Shown piece after piece: positions 24,207 to 35,735 of a DNA stretch of 64,000 nucleotides. The position numbers and the translations under genes were made by a program. The DNA lies in contig NC_087262.1 in assembly GCF_037042905.1 (NCBI RefSeq), positions 10,612,501-10,676,500 of the forward strand. The letters are read 5' to 3'. The notes below the pieces were generated by a model. That model was not told where the DNA came from. It did not search any database and was given only the letters and a program-made list of their open reading frames with translations. Origin of the DNA: Lytechinus pictus (lineage: Eukaryota; Echinodermata; Echinoidea; Temnopleuroida; Toxopneustidae). The first letter of the stretch is position 1. Each line of letters starts with the position of its first letter.

Positions 24207-24660
24207 TTCACTTATTTATCCATTCATTCATACACACATATTCATTCCTTTATTCATTCGTTCATTTATTTATTCATTCATTTATTTATTCATCCACCCT
24301 TTTATCCATCCATTCATCCCTCCATGCATTCATTAATTTATTCATTCGTTCTTTCAGTTATTTGTTTATTCGTTCATCGCTTGATTGATTGATTGACTCA
24401 TTCATTCATTGATTCAGTCATTCATACATTCGTTTCATTCATTCGTCCGTTCGTTCATTCATTCTCATTCATTCAATTATTTTTTTAAATATTTTATTTG
24501 TTCATCGCTTGATTGATTGATTCATTCATTCATTCATTCATTCATACATTCATTTCATTCATTCATACGTTCATTTATTCATTCATCCATCCATCCATCC
24601 ACCAATCCATCCACCTTCCCCATCCATTCATTCATCCTTCCATTTATGCATTCTTTCATT
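24207..24660. repeat. (TTCA)n-type microsatellite
   Basis: Imperfect TTCA/TTTA/ATCC tetranucleotides over about 450 bp. His/Ser/Phe-rich open frames across it are repeat artefacts. Confidence 0.95.
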
Positions 24661-25789
24661 AGTTCATAATATATAATTATTTATCTACCATTTCACAAAC
24701 TTTCATTTTATTTTTTTCATACATTCATACATAGATAATTTGTCGTGAAAGTATATATATACCATGTTTGTCTACAGAAGAAACCTAAGTCCCTAAAACA
24801 AGTTTGGCTGAATACGCCTGCGACACATGAGGCGTTCGCCGCCTTTATGAAAGAACTAATTGTGCTGTACATATTTATCTGATTTAGAACTTAATTCTAA
24901 CTATTTTTTCATTTAGTAAAAATCATAGATGTGCCATTAGATGACATTATCAGGATATTGTATTCTTACAACCAAAGAGACATATATGCATATTTTTCCT
25001 TAAAAGTAGAATGTCGATTTTGTTTTAATTCCTTTTAAGAACAATTTATTTGTAGTTGAGAATTATTGTAATATATAATGATCCATACCTCATGTTTTTC
25101 ATGTAAAAAACTTGGAAATGTATTGATTTTTGTTTCCAGTCGTTCTTGTAACACAAATTGTCATAAAAAATGTCTATTTTATTTTCCTGTGTGTCCGATC
25201 AAAAAACAAATCGTAAATGATTCCTGGGAGTTTTAAAGCGATTTCTAATCATCATGTCATTATAATATGTTCGGGGATTGTGATCAGAATTTCTGAAAAT
25301 TAGCAATACAAAAGTAAGAAACCGGTCCGTGATTTCAAAATTAATACAAACACTGTCACCCCACATTATTTGTACTACTTTTTTTTTCTCTTTTAGCACC
25401 TTTTCACTAAATGAAATGTTCCAATTTGCATCATTATCAAATAATTCTCTTTCTGCAAATCATAAGTTTTTTTTCATTCAGAATATAATTTCTTGTCAAT
25501 CATTTGAAAAAATGATCATGTATTGTGAAGTAAATAAATTTCTTGATTGTCAATAAGTCTGGTAATATGTTCATCGCTATTTTTTCGTTTGCCTATTTCT
25601 TGATAATCATGATCATGTGATCTTTTGATTATTTGAAAATCTTGGGGGCTCACAGCCATACGACGGATTTTTTACGGGGGCAGATGCGTAAAATGTTTAA
25701 ATATCTACAAACGATGAAGTCAATCAGCACATTTGACATTGATGGATAAGGGGAATGATTTATCAACATATTTGTCTGACAACATGACA

Positions 25790-25958
25790 GGGTCCCGTTG
25801 CATAAAAGTTACGATTATTGTAACTTTGCCATCCAATGGTATAACTACCATGGTAACGCTGATCAAAAGCCAATCAAAATCAAGGATTCCATGCAAGTTT
25901 ACATGGATGGCGAAGTTGCCATAATGGTAACTTTTATGCAACCGTGGCAACGGGGCCC
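25790..25958. mobile_element. Foldback element of the GGGCCCGTTTCATAAA type
   Basis: GGGTCCCGTTGCATAAAAGTTAC on the left is mirrored by GTAACTTTTATGCAAC...CGGGGCCC on the right; ACTACCATGGTAAC and CCAATCAAAATCAAGG match the copy at 39008-39164. No coding capacity. Confidence 0.85.
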
Positions 25959-26108
25959 AGATCTGACAAGTTTGGTTGGTTTTGATTGGCTAAGAAGCAC
26001 TGTTACTACGGTAACTGAAATTGTGAAATCCCCCGGTATTATAAAGGTGTTTTTTAATAGAATTATATAGGGGTAGGTGAGGTATTCTCCCCCGGCCCCA
26101 TCCGAAGT

Positions 26109-26423
26109 GATGACGTCACAAAAAAACTTTTTTTTTTTCAATCTATTTCAGAGATTTTGATACCACATTTTGGTAGAGCATGATCAAAAAAACCTCCACA
26201 ACCCAAATTTGGTGTGAATCAGTCCATGGGGCCCAAGATATGACCTCATGAATACAGAATTATCCCCATTGAAGTCAATGTATTATTGGCCTGGTTCCTA
26301 ACATTTAGAACCAAGCCAATACTAAATTGATTTCAATGGGTTGTAAAGGTATTTCATCATGATCTACCAACTTATGGTATCAAAAATGCTGAATGCAAAA
26401 AGGGAAAATTCATGACGTCACAC
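26109..26423. mobile_element. Foldback element with TGACGTCAC ends
   Basis: TGATGACGTCACA near the left end and CATGACGTCACAC at the right are inverted. TTGATACCACATTTTGGTAGA and AGCATGATCA on the left answer CATGATCTACCAACTTATGGTATCAA on the right, and TTGAAGTCAATG answers ATTGATTTCAAT around a central GGCCTGGTTCCTAA. Confidence 0.75.
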
Positions 26424-27033
26424 TACGGTACTCGTTATTTATGTTTTCACAGTATCCCAGGCCCCGTCTTACGTTGATTGCCATTGATTCGATCAATATT
26501 TTATCATGTAAATCCTTCTTTGACATAATTTTTCCTCGCGGAAATTTGCTCTATGTCCTTTGTAAACAAAAAGAAAATGCACTGAATTGTCAAGACAACG
26601 ATTAATTAATGCCTTTCCTTTGTATCTAGAAAACATTTTATAAACAAATATACACTTTCGATGTTGACATAGTCATGATATTTGTCGGATGATCGGATCA
26701 ATCGCATTTCTTGTGAGACAGGACCCTGACCTGCATGGGGAGCTTTTCACGAGAGGACTTGTCGGACGTTTTGTCTGACAAGTCCTGTTTCATCCGACGG
26801 CTACCATAGTAACGGTGCTTCTCAACCAATCAACATAGAGAAAATTTGTCAGATCTGAAAACTTGTCGGACAAAAGTGTTGATGAAACGCTTCCCAGGTA
26901 TACCCTGTATTCGATTCCCCAAACATGAAAATGAAACAAACTGTAATCAAAATTGTCTGTAGAGCAAAATAATAACAATAAAAAAAATGAAGAGGGGGGG
27001 GGGGGGAACGAGCTAGCGAGGGAGAGAGAGGGG

Positions 27034-27136
27034 CATGGACCTGGCCACGGAGGATTATCTATTGTTACTGGGGGTGATGTGACAATGCTCAGCACCCCCA
27101 GTAACAATAGAATAATCCTCCGTGGATAGGTCCATG
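27034..27136. repeat. Near-perfect 100-bp palindrome
   Basis: CATGGACCTGGCCACGGAGG on the left mirrors CCTCCGTGGATAGGTCCATG on the right, and TTATCTATTGTTACTGGGGG mirrors CCCCCAGTAACAATAGAATAA. The unpaired centre is under 20 bp, so it could fold into a stable hairpin. Confidence 0.9.
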
Positions 27137-27300
27137 GACATGATTGAGAGGGGGGGGGAGGGGTATAGAGAGTATTGTCGTACTCATCGGGTGAGGCAAG
27201 GCTGCCCCCCCCCCCGAAATAGATAGTAGAATACAAATAAGTAAAATGTGTTTAGTACTCTTTAAATGCAAAGGAGCTAATCTGGTACCTATATATAATC

Positions 27301-27504
27301 ACACTCCTCTAGAGTGAGATGAGGGACCATGCAGTCCTGACGGAATGAGATTTCAATCTTTCAAGAATGAATTTTTAAAACCTTTTTTGGAGTGAAAGTG
27401 TGCATTTTTACGCTTTCACTCCGAAAGAGGTTAAAATCACTCTTGAAAGATTGAAATCTCATTCCACCAGGACTGGCCACTAATCTCACTCTGAGAGTAG
27501 TGTG
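27301..27504. mobile_element. Foldback element with CACTCTAGAGTGAGAT-type arms
   Basis: GGAATGAGATTTCAATCTTTCAAGA on the left arm mirrors TCTTGAAAGATTGAAATCTCATTCC on the right; GAGTGAAAGTGTGCA and TTACGCTTTCACTC pair near the centre. AGAGTGAGAT and ATCTCACTCT form the outer arms. Confidence 0.85.
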
Positions 27505-28898
27505 ACCAGTGACCAGATGTAGCTCCTTTGCATACTGGAAAGATTTTTTTTTAAATCTAATTTTCAAAAACTTTCATTCCATCTAAAGTTTTCACCTCGT
27601 TCTTCATTTTGAATTTATAAATACAAACATCACCCTGGTCATGCTTGTGCTCTACTCGGTCGCATCGCTCACTCGCTTTTTACTTCATTTGTTTTATGCA
27701 ACGCCCTCCCCATGCAAAAGAGATGGCATCCATTGAAATGTGCATTGGACATAAAGAGTGGGAGAGAGATAAAAAAAGAGAGAAACGGGGATAGCTTGAG
27801 AGCAGGGACCCTTTCACGAAACCCTCATAAGCTTAAATTCGAAGACATACCATAGGAAACGTATTTTGACGATAATTATGATACACGTTTATACGGATTG
27901 GCAACGAAGCTAACCTTACCACTGTTTCAAGATGTTTCAAGAAACGGACCCCGTTAGCACGGTTAAACCTTGGCGATCGACTCCGGAGTCTTCACCGCTT
28001 GGTCGTTGCTAAGCACTTACGTAATCGGCATGGTAATAGCATGAATAGTAATTATAATTCTCTCTCGCTCCTCTTTCTATCTCTCCCAAACATCATGAAC
28101 ATGTTATCGCGTATGATGCTTCAACTCATACGGCAACTCTTGCCATAGTACCAGATTTGCATTCGAACAATTATTGGCGTATTATGTGATATATTATTAA
28201 TGCGCTTGCTTTCCCCTTACATCAATGGGTAAAAATTCCCCGCATGATGATTATGTGTATTATAATCAACAGTGTTACCAAAAAAGCTGATTAATTGGGG
28301 GAAAAGAAGAGAGACACGCATTATGGTATTCTATATTTACAATAATGAAAGTGGGCCTATTACAAAAGTTCTTTTTTCTATAAGTTTCTCATATTCCATT
28401 TCAAAAATGAATTCAATTGAATGAATACATGAAACGTTCATCACGGTTTTCACATATTTCAGATGTGTAGTAATTAGCTTAAGCCTGCTGCGCCCATGAA
28501 TGTTTTAACAGAAATATGGCGCAATATAGATGCTGAGGATCATCATCACCATCACCATCATCATCATCATCACCATCATCAACATCAACATGGTTTCTGT
28601 TGATTTTTGGACATTGTGAGTCACTTTTCTATGTATTTCTTATTGCAATTACGTAGAATTGTGGTTATTTTCTTAAAAGTTCATTTTATTTCAATGTGCT
28701 GTGATAGATATTAAAACACATTGATCATATAATTGGTATTTTAAATCCACTATTACTGAATTATGATAATGAAAATTTAATACATTTTATAAAGCCATCG
28801 ATCTTGAGATCTTTTCGAATTGCAAATGGAAACGTTAAGGAAATCATCACTTGCAAAGCAAATAGTTGTTCATGTGATCTAGCCAAGAAAGCTCATCC

Positions 28899-29165
28899 AA
28901 AATACGATATATGAACGTTATGATTTTTAAGTATTTGTAAAATATTCTTGAATAATGGTTAACAAATGAAAAATCTTTACAAAGATACTAAAATGTTATG
29001 GGGAAGAAGCATATTAGAATTAGACAAAGCTAACTAAAATACGATATGAACGTAATGATTTTCAAGTATTTAGAGCATTCCATAAAATGAATGATGGTTA
29101 ACAAACGAAAATCCTTTACAAAAATGATGAAATATATGGGGAGGGGGGAACAGATTAGACAAGCT
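28899..29165. repeat. Diverged tandem duplication (unit about 135 bp)
   Basis: AAAATACGATAT.ATGAACGT, TATGATTTTTAAGTATTTG, AATAATGGTTAACAAATGAAAA and CTTTACAAAGATACTAAAAT recur once in order, beginning at 28899 and 29036, with substitutions and small indels. Confidence 0.85.
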
Positions 29166-30407
29166 TTTCAGGATTATCATTAGATACTTATTTCGATGCA
29201 TCTGTTATCATTAGTTTTAGATTAACAACTTGACAACGTTTCCAAACTAAAATGGCATAAGTTAACGTGTTATCATGATCATCCAGGGAAGAGCTAATTA
29301 AAAAGACGTTGAGTAAGATCTTGAAGGTGTTGAATGGTTCGAATGCAAAAGGGTTCTTTTATCCCTGTCGAGATTTAATCCTCCTTTCTTTACAGCTTCT
29401 CTGAATGGGTAGGGTTTCCTTCTCAATTGATGGTCCACTGTTTACAATCCACTCTCATTCAAAGGGTGTCTTTTCTTCCAAAAGCAAGTGTTTTGTACGC
29501 CGCAATCTCGGATGTGTATTTTGAGTGGCGCTCCAATCCCAACTTAACGTTACACATATAATACAGTGACCATAAAAATAGATTCGAGTTCCTCAATGGA
29601 TGAATGGGTCTTACGCCTTTTGTACATGTGTACAGAGGTGTATGGAGAAAGTTCCCGCTGAGAGTGCGGAGCAAGAGTCGCCAAAGTAAGCAATAACCCC
29701 CGGTCCCATTCGAAGGGTTGCGTGGCGTCTTCCAAAACATTCAATGCATATTGCGCTGCATATACGTTGATCGCATATTCTTTAACATACGTGGTTCACA
29801 AACAAATGAGGATTATTCTGGTTGTGCGGAACTGTCAGTGTTTCATCGTATATTTTTCAACTGGAATGTTCAAGAGCGGCTTATTTGGAATAGTTTTCAT
29901 CGGACTTTAATGAGGAAAAAAAAATTGGAGCAATGGAATACACAGATTTATGAACAGACTTTAACATCCTTGGATTTTCTGTTATCGAGTCGACATGGAT
30001 TATTTGACGTATACCTCCTGATCATCTCAGACTCAGTAAAAAGTCCGTTATTATGATGGATACACTTAGTGGACATTAAAAAGCTGGGATTGCTTTCTTT
30101 CCACTCTGATAGTAATCAGTTCAATTGGAGAGTGTTTCATTTAAACGTGGACAAGATAAACGAACGATGTAAGTGCACTTTTGTATTATTAATGAAGATG
30201 TAGCCAATTATGGACGCATCGCCAGTTCCGTTGATATATTTGACATCAATATAACAGTATAATGTGAGACACACAAAAAGTGACATTCACGTGAATTCAT
30301 AACTAATGGAGGCTCCTATGACTTTAATTCTTGTGACAAAAAAATTGATATAACTTTTGACACAATCTTTTATCATTGGACTGGGAAATCACTCGAGGCT
30401 GTTCACC

Positions 30408-32141
30408 ATGCCCCGCATAACCCAACCAGCGTTCCTGAAGAGCTTGTGGTGGCGTTACCCTGGTACTATCCTTTACCACGTTGGTCTTCTTATCTTCATC
30501 GTGGCCGCTTTCTCGAAGTTTGGAGGATTATCCTTCATCACTGGCGCAGGGAAGCACAACGAGAAGAGAGACTTGGAGTTTAAGAAGTACGAATTAGACG
30601 TCGACCCGTCCATGCCGTTGGACAGGGTAGTCGATGACGAGCTGGCTGAATGGATCGAGCAGCTGCTAGTGCAGAAGTCGACTGGTACAGGAGAAGAACA
30701 TGAACCAGTAATTGATGAGAAGAGAAGAAGAGTTGATGCAGGAAAGGAAGGGGAGGAGATCAACGGGGATGTCCCCAAGAATGCCATGGAGTCTATTGAG
30801 GTGTTAGGAGAAGGTGGCACTCAGTGGGATCGACCACCGATCAAGTTGGTCCTCAGGGACCCACACCTTGTCTCGCCGGGGCTCATCCCGGTCCAAAGGA
30901 AATCAAAGAACAAGATGCCCCGTCTTAAAGACCAACTACCTGGGCAGCTTCCTACTGTAAAGAATATGAGGGAAGATCTTGTAGGAAATGAATCTAAGAC
31001 AGTTAAACATTCGGAAGGTCAACCCGATCTGGATCACCATCCGGGTCAGGAGGTCATCACTTCCGCCTTTACTCCATTTCCATCTCAAGGTGAGGCAGTG
31101 AGAGTGAATGTACTCATAGTTGCCGCAATGAGAACGGGATCATCCTTTCTTGGGGAGCTGTTCCAGCAGCGGAGTGACTTCTTCTACATGTTTGAGCCAG
31201 GGATGCAGCTGATGCACCGGCTCGATTCCTCAAATCTCACCAGGCGGGTGATCTACACAAAACTTGTCGATATGCTGAATGGCTTCTACCACTGCAAATT
31301 CAACGATATTCCATTCTTCATCGACGAATTGAACCATCGAACGTTGCACGGTCGTCAGCAATCCGTCGCCGCCCTTGTCACGTCGCAGTTTTGTCGGAAG
31401 GTGCGTATACCAACTCAGAGATCAAGCAAGTTGATGTGTGATCCTGTCACCGAGAAGGTCTTGGAGACAGCGTGTACCACGAGGGGCCACACCGCTATCA
31501 AATCTATCAGGGTACTGGATATAAACCTGATGATATCCGCAGTCAAAGACCCTGACCTGAACTTGAAGCTGATACACTTGATCCGTGATCCTAGGAGTAT
31601 GATACTGTCACGATTGAAACTCAAGTTTCCTGCCATTAAAGTTTTTAACGTGTCTGAACTCACAGATACCTATCGCAACATCCTCTTGAAGTATTGCTCC
31701 AACTGGCTCCAGAATTATGAGATAGGGCACTATGTGCCTTTGATGAGGAAGAACTACTTGTTGGTGCGCTACGAGGATCTGGCCTTAGAACCTTACGTAT
31801 ACGCGCAAAAGATCTACGATTTTGCGGGTCTTGGTGCAGAAATTCCTCCAAAAATGAAAAGATGGATCGACATAAATACAAATACAAACGACCTGAGCAA
31901 AAAGAGGGCTGCCGCCTTCTCGACTAAGAGGGATTCGAAAGAAGTCTTGGTCAGTTGGAAATCGAGACTCACCATAGAGATGGCCCAGGCCATTGAAGAA
32001 GTTGGTGACTGCAGCCGACTCATGAAAGCAACTGGGTATAAACTCATTGGGAATAATCTCGAGATGCTTAGGAACACTGACCATCTTGTTGGCCAAGTTC
32101 CTGTACCCGAATTTCATGTTAATGAGTTTGATTTTATGTAA
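30408..32141 (+). CDS. Carbohydrate 6-O-sulfotransferase-like protein, single exon, copy 1
   Basis: 577 residues from the ATG at 30408, which sits in a good context (CACCATGCC) and matches the start of the paralogue at 42984; the frame is open upstream but without an ATG. Family role: transfer of sulfate from PAPS to a sugar hydroxyl of glycans in the Golgi lumen. Seen: a short basic N-terminus; one membrane anchor at about residues 20-40, giving a type II topology; a charged stalk to about residue 230; the 5'-phosphosulfate loop AAMRTGSSFLGELF (RTGSSF at 242-247); and the 3'-phosphate motif LIHLIRDPRSMILSRLK (IRDPRS at 392-397). YEDLALEP and a C-terminal GYKLIG follow, as in the CHST1-7 group. 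NLT near residue 276 is a possible glycosylation site. The exact glycan and CHST orthologue cannot be read from sequence. A lack of introns is usual for several vertebrate members of the family. Confidence 0.93.
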   Translation: MPRITQPAFLKSLWWRYPGTILYHVGLLIFIVAAFSKFGGLSFITGAGKHNEKRDLEFKKYELDVDPSMPLDRVVDDELAEWIEQLLVQKSTGTGEEHEPVIDEKRRRVDAGKEGEEINGDVPKNAMESIEVLGEGGTQWDRPPIKLVLRDPHLVSPGLIPVQRKSKNKMPRLKDQLPGQLPTVKNMREDLVGNESKTVKHSEGQPDLDHHPGQEVITSAFTPFPSQGEAVRVNVLIVAAMRTGSSFLGELFQQRSDFFYMFEPGMQLMHRLDSSNLTRRVIYTKLVDMLNGFYHCKFNDIPFFIDELNHRTLHGRQQSVAALVTSQFCRKVRIPTQRSSKLMCDPVTEKVLETACTTRGHTAIKSIRVLDINLMISAVKDPDLNLKLIHLIRDPRSMILSRLKLKFPAIKVFNVSELTDTYRNILLKYCSNWLQNYEIGHYVPLMRKNYLLVRYEDLALEPYVYAQKIYDFAGLGAEIPPKMKRWIDINTNTNDLSKKRAAAFSTKRDSKEVLVSWKSRLTIEMAQAIEEVGDCSRLMKATGYKLIGNNLEMLRNTDHLVGQVPVPEFHVNEFDFM

Positions 32142-32521
32142 TATATATAATATTTGAATGCGTTATTCAATCAGCCGTCCATGAAATCTTTCCCGAAGCC
32201 GTAAGAAACGGAAATTATTTGGCAATACCATTTAATGTAAGGATGCTGTGCGTGTGATCATATTCAACATAATTCTGAATTGTAAATATAAAATTTGATT
32301 TAATGACGGTTTCTAGAAACGTAAAACTGGTCTCCAAGTTTGTCATATTTACAAGAGGTTTACCCTGCAAATATATGTATTCAAACAGCAGAAATGATTG
32401 GAACGAATTTGATAATTACTTGAAACTGAGTGTACAACCGTTTTCTTTTTTATAGTTATCATTAATAATGGTACCATGAGGAAGCCGTCGATTCCATGAC
32501 ACTCGACGCATTCAAGAGCAT

Positions 32522-32738
32522 AGAAAATGTATTGCCAAGCGGCCCTTCATGACAAAGCACTACCAAGAAGTATTTTAGTCGAAAATTGGTGAATCAAAAC
32601 AGCAGTGTCGTCCTGGACTCTGGACGAGCATGACAAACGCATGCAGAAACTTAAAACAAAACTGATGTGCCGGATCACCGATTTTCGACCAAGGCCTCCC
32701 AGCTGAACTTTGTCATTTGACGGGCAATATATTTTCTG
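32522..32738. mobile_element. Foldback element, GTCGAAAATTGGTGA family
   Basis: AGAAAATGTATTGCC on the left mirrors GGCAATATATTTTCT on the right; TAGTCGAAAATTGGTGAATC mirrors GGATCACCGATTTTCGACCA. The same family appears near 44.2-44.46, 46.03-46.2, 52.69-52.99 and 55.32-55.87 kb, each with GACAAAG and a GAAACAGGACGAAA-like core. Confidence 0.8.
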
Positions 32739-33548
32739 TGTTCTTGAATCAGTCCCCGTTGCAGTTGCCAAAACTTCCTTGTGATGGTAACTTTGTCACA
32801 AATGAACAGTCAACATGGTCAATCAAAACTGTGCTCTAGTCACACCAAAGTAACCGATTTCGCACAGAACGATAGCATGCAATTCGACATAATAGCTTTT
32901 GGTCGTCAGTGTGGAGTCGGTTTCACTGGTGTGACTGTTACATTTTGAACTATAATGTATGTTGTAATCAACTGCAAGTTTACCATCGATGGTAACTTGT
33001 TGTAACAGGTCCTGTAACAATGGCCATTGTGACGTAATACTCGGGTGATTCTTTTTTTGTTGTTGTTTAAACCTTGATATACATGTAGTTAGTTGTAAAA
33101 TATTTATATACCACTAGTCTTGATAACTTATACACTTAGGTATTTTAACCAACATACATGTATGCATGAAGTTTCTTTAAAAGTGTTGTTTAACAAATAC
33201 CATTCACTCTGAATACTCTATCGTTCCGATCAACCATCGGTATAGCTTCATAATTTTGTAAGGGAGTGTATAGGCCATGCATGGTAAAGTGAGTACAGTA
33301 TTTCATGCATTTATCAACATGATCAACGTGCGTGAATTTATTTCATAATATGACTATATTGCTATATGTATAACAGGTATTTATCATTATTTTTTAAGAA
33401 AGGATCAGGTAGCAGCAAAACGGCAATCAAAGTGGGGATCAATATTTTTGCTGTGCCATCTGTCAAAATTTTACTCAACGAACATAGGTCAAGGTCAAGA
33501 GATGAATTACTTTTATTCTATAAATAGTATTTTGATATTCTGACGTTA

Positions 33549-34038
33549 CACAGTAAAAACACCTTTTAAAATATTCAAACAGCGCTGTTAATTATTATAT
33601 GAACCGTACAGTAGTTGTTTAAACAATTACATAGGTGTTTTAAACATTTAACAACAAATTTAATTCCTTTTATGCTAAAATATCAATAAATGTAGCATTG
33701 TTATGTAAACTGTAAAACAATAATGTATGGTTCATATACACTGTAAAAAAATTTGGGTAAAATGTTTACCACCAAGAGGGTAATTATGTGTCCAACCAAT
33801 TTGGGGCAGTATTTTACCCAAATCTGGGAAGCATATTGTCCAGTAAGGTTCTAAAAAAGAGCAGCAATTACTTTAGAATGAGCAAAATTTTCATCACACT
33901 GGATAAATGAAAATGCCCAAAAGAAATGCCCAATGTTGGTTGGACACATAATTACCCTCATGGAGCACTTTCACCCAATATTTTTTTAGAGTGTAGTAAA
34001 TAGCGTTTCATAAAATTTTGAACAGCATTTTTACTGTA
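33549..34038. mobile_element. Foldback element, CACAGTAAAAA type, split by a nested element
   Basis: CACAGTAAAAACACC at the left and GAACAGCATTTTTACTGTA at the right are the ends, and ACAGTAGTTGTTTAAACA matches the sister at 10314-10729. The sister reads GGTTCATATTATACTAAAGAGCG straight through, whereas here the same sequence is interrupted after GGTTCATATA by 255 bp. Confidence 0.85.
33739..33993. mobile_element. Foldback element nested in another, TA-flanked
   Basis: It begins CACTGTAAAAAAATTTGGGT and ends ACCCAATATTTTTTTAGAGTG, with TA on both sides. GAGGGTAATTATGTGTCCAACC on the left mirrors GGTTGGACACATAATTACCCTC on the right without mismatch. No coding capacity. Confidence 0.9.
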
Positions 34039-34313
34039 TAAGTTGGCCTCATTACGAATTTTGGACGTGTTCTTCCGATATTTCTTGTCCCAATAAAACG
34101 CTATGACAAGATTCGTCTCAAGAGTAAAATGTAGTGATAGAATAGAACTAATTAATGTCATAACTTGTTTCTTGATTATCGTTTATATCATCATCAAAAC
34201 GTTTGTTTCATTACTTTTTTTGTACCTTAATATCTTTTATTATTGGGATTATGATCATCGCTTTATCGCCATCTTTGTAATCATGGGATTTATTTGTCTT
34301 TCGTATGTGTGTA

Positions 34314-34552
34314 CACAGCAAAAACTGTGGTGTTAACCGGTGTACATAGAGGACCACACCAGTTGTTTTACACCGTTGTTAAATTGGTGCTGTTAGTTTT
34401 ACACCCATAGGTGTTATTACAACACCTTTGGTTGTTATATTTACACTCTTTGGTGTTATGTTCAATCTCTAGGGTGTAGTTTTAACACCTCAGGGTGTGG
34501 TCCTCTATTAACACCAACTGGTGTCAGTTTTAACACCACAGTTTTTACAGTG
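34314..34552. mobile_element. TA-flanked foldback element, 239-bp family copy 2
   Basis: Same length and nearly the same sequence as the copy at 22909-23147, for example GGTGTTAACCGGTGTACATA and GGTGTGGTCCTCTATTAACA. TA flanks both ends. Confidence 0.93.
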
Positions 34553-34693
34553 TAGGAAGTTCTGTACACTGTTAAAAGACAAAATATTTTACAGAAATAA
34601 CAGGATCATTCTGTATTATAAATAGTATCATTTTTTCTGTAATTTAAAAGGGGGAATATCACAGAAAAATATTGTAAGGTTTCATACCTCATA

Positions 34694-34932
34694 CACTGCA
34701 AAAACTCCGGTGTTGATTTAACACCAGCCCGGAATCAATATATGTCCACACCAGAGAAGTATTGAAACACCAGTTTGGAATCAAACCGATACTGCTTTAA
34801 TACTAATTGGTGTTGTATAAACACCGTTCTGGTGTTAGACCAAAACGAAACTGGTGTTGTTTAACACTTCTCTGATGTGGACATATATAGATTCCGGGCC
34901 TGTGTTAAATCAACACCGGAGTTTTTGCAGTG
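34694..34932. mobile_element. TA-flanked foldback element, GGTGTTAAA family copy 2
   Basis: CACTGCAAAAACTCCGGTGTT at the left mirrors AACACCGGAGTTTTTGCAGTG at the right with no mismatch, and ACCAGCCCGGAATC mirrors GATTCCGGGCCTGTG-like sequence. TA flanks both sides. Confidence 0.93.
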
Positions 34933-35058
34933 TATATAAATTTTATGTAAATAAACACAATGTAAAATAACAGGTGTTCATGGGATTCTGTTGCAGGAAC
35001 TTTTCTGTCCTGTAAGAATAAATTAATTGTCTAAAAATGTAAGAAACTGTTGAATGTT

Positions 35059-35311
35059 CACTGCAAAAAAGCCGGTGTTAATTGAACATCAGCATGGTAT
35101 CTATATCGATCCACACCAGAGAGGTATATATTGAAACTACACCGATTTGACGTTAGGCTAACACCAATTTGGCATTTAAGCAACATCAATTAGTGTTAAA
35201 CCAATATCGGGTTGATTCTTGACTGGTGTTGTACTTGTTTTAACGCTTCTCTTGTATGGACCGATATAGATACCGGGCAGGTGTTTAATCAACACCGGTG
35301 TTTTTGCAGTG
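35059..35311. mobile_element. Foldback element, GGTGTTAAA family copy 3
   Basis: CACTGCAAAAAAGCCGGTGTT and AACACCGGTGTTTTTGCAGTG are the ends, with ATATCGATCCACACCAGAGA and TCTTGTATGGACCGATATAG as internal inverted partners. The right end abuts TA, the left TT. It lies 127 bp from copy 2 in the same family. Confidence 0.88.
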
Positions 35312-35445
35312 TATAGTGACATGTTTTTGTTTTAATTTCTAGGCCTATACATCTGCATATTATGTGTTAGGTAAAGCCGGTTTTCACCATCCCAACACAT
35401 AATCATTGTCGTTGACAGCGACATCGTAATCATTGTTTTGAAAGC

Positions 35446-35565
35446 ATCGTCACTATCACCACACTCCCGTCACCATCATAATATCCTTTGTCAGGGTCAT
35501 TATCGTCATCATCGACAACACCATCACCATCATCTCATTTCCATCATCATTACCATCATCGTTAC

Positions 35566-35597
<32 letters not shown>

Positions 35598-35735
35598 ACA
35601 ACATCATCATTATCGTCATCATCGCTATCATATCATTATCATCTTATATTTACCACCACCACCATCATCATCATCATAATGATCATCAACACCAACACCA
35701 TCGTCATCATCATCATCATCCTCCTCAAATTTATC
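35446..35735. repeat. (CAT)n-type microsatellite
   Basis: Imperfect CAT/ATC triplets over about 290 bp; His- or Ser-rich open frames here are artefacts. Confidence 0.95.

Larger units (their letters stand above)
24066..30407. other. Intergenic region, no gene seen
   Basis: It holds the TTCA array (24207-24660), foldback elements at 25790-25958, 26109-26423, 27034-27136 and 27301-27504, a (CAT)n run at 28538-28594 and a diverged tandem duplication at 28899-29165. Open frames near 26.8-27.2 kb (Pro/Ser-rich) fall on G/C runs and foldback arms. The 29.4-30.4 kb part is less repetitive and may contain the promoter and 5' UTR of the sulfotransferase that follows. Confidence 0.6.

Noticed and set aside
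26790-27236. 148-codon Pro/Ser-rich minus-strand frame
   Set aside because: It spans a foldback palindrome, G/C homopolymers and a purine-rich run; no similarity or codon pattern of a real gene.
29718-30056. 112-codon frame upstream of the first sulfotransferase
   Set aside because: No recognisable domain and overlapping frames of similar length; more likely 5' UTR or non-coding sequence.
30357-30407. N-terminal extension of the first sulfotransferase
   Set aside because: The extension begins at TTG, not ATG; the first ATG at 30408 has a good context and matches the paralogue's start.
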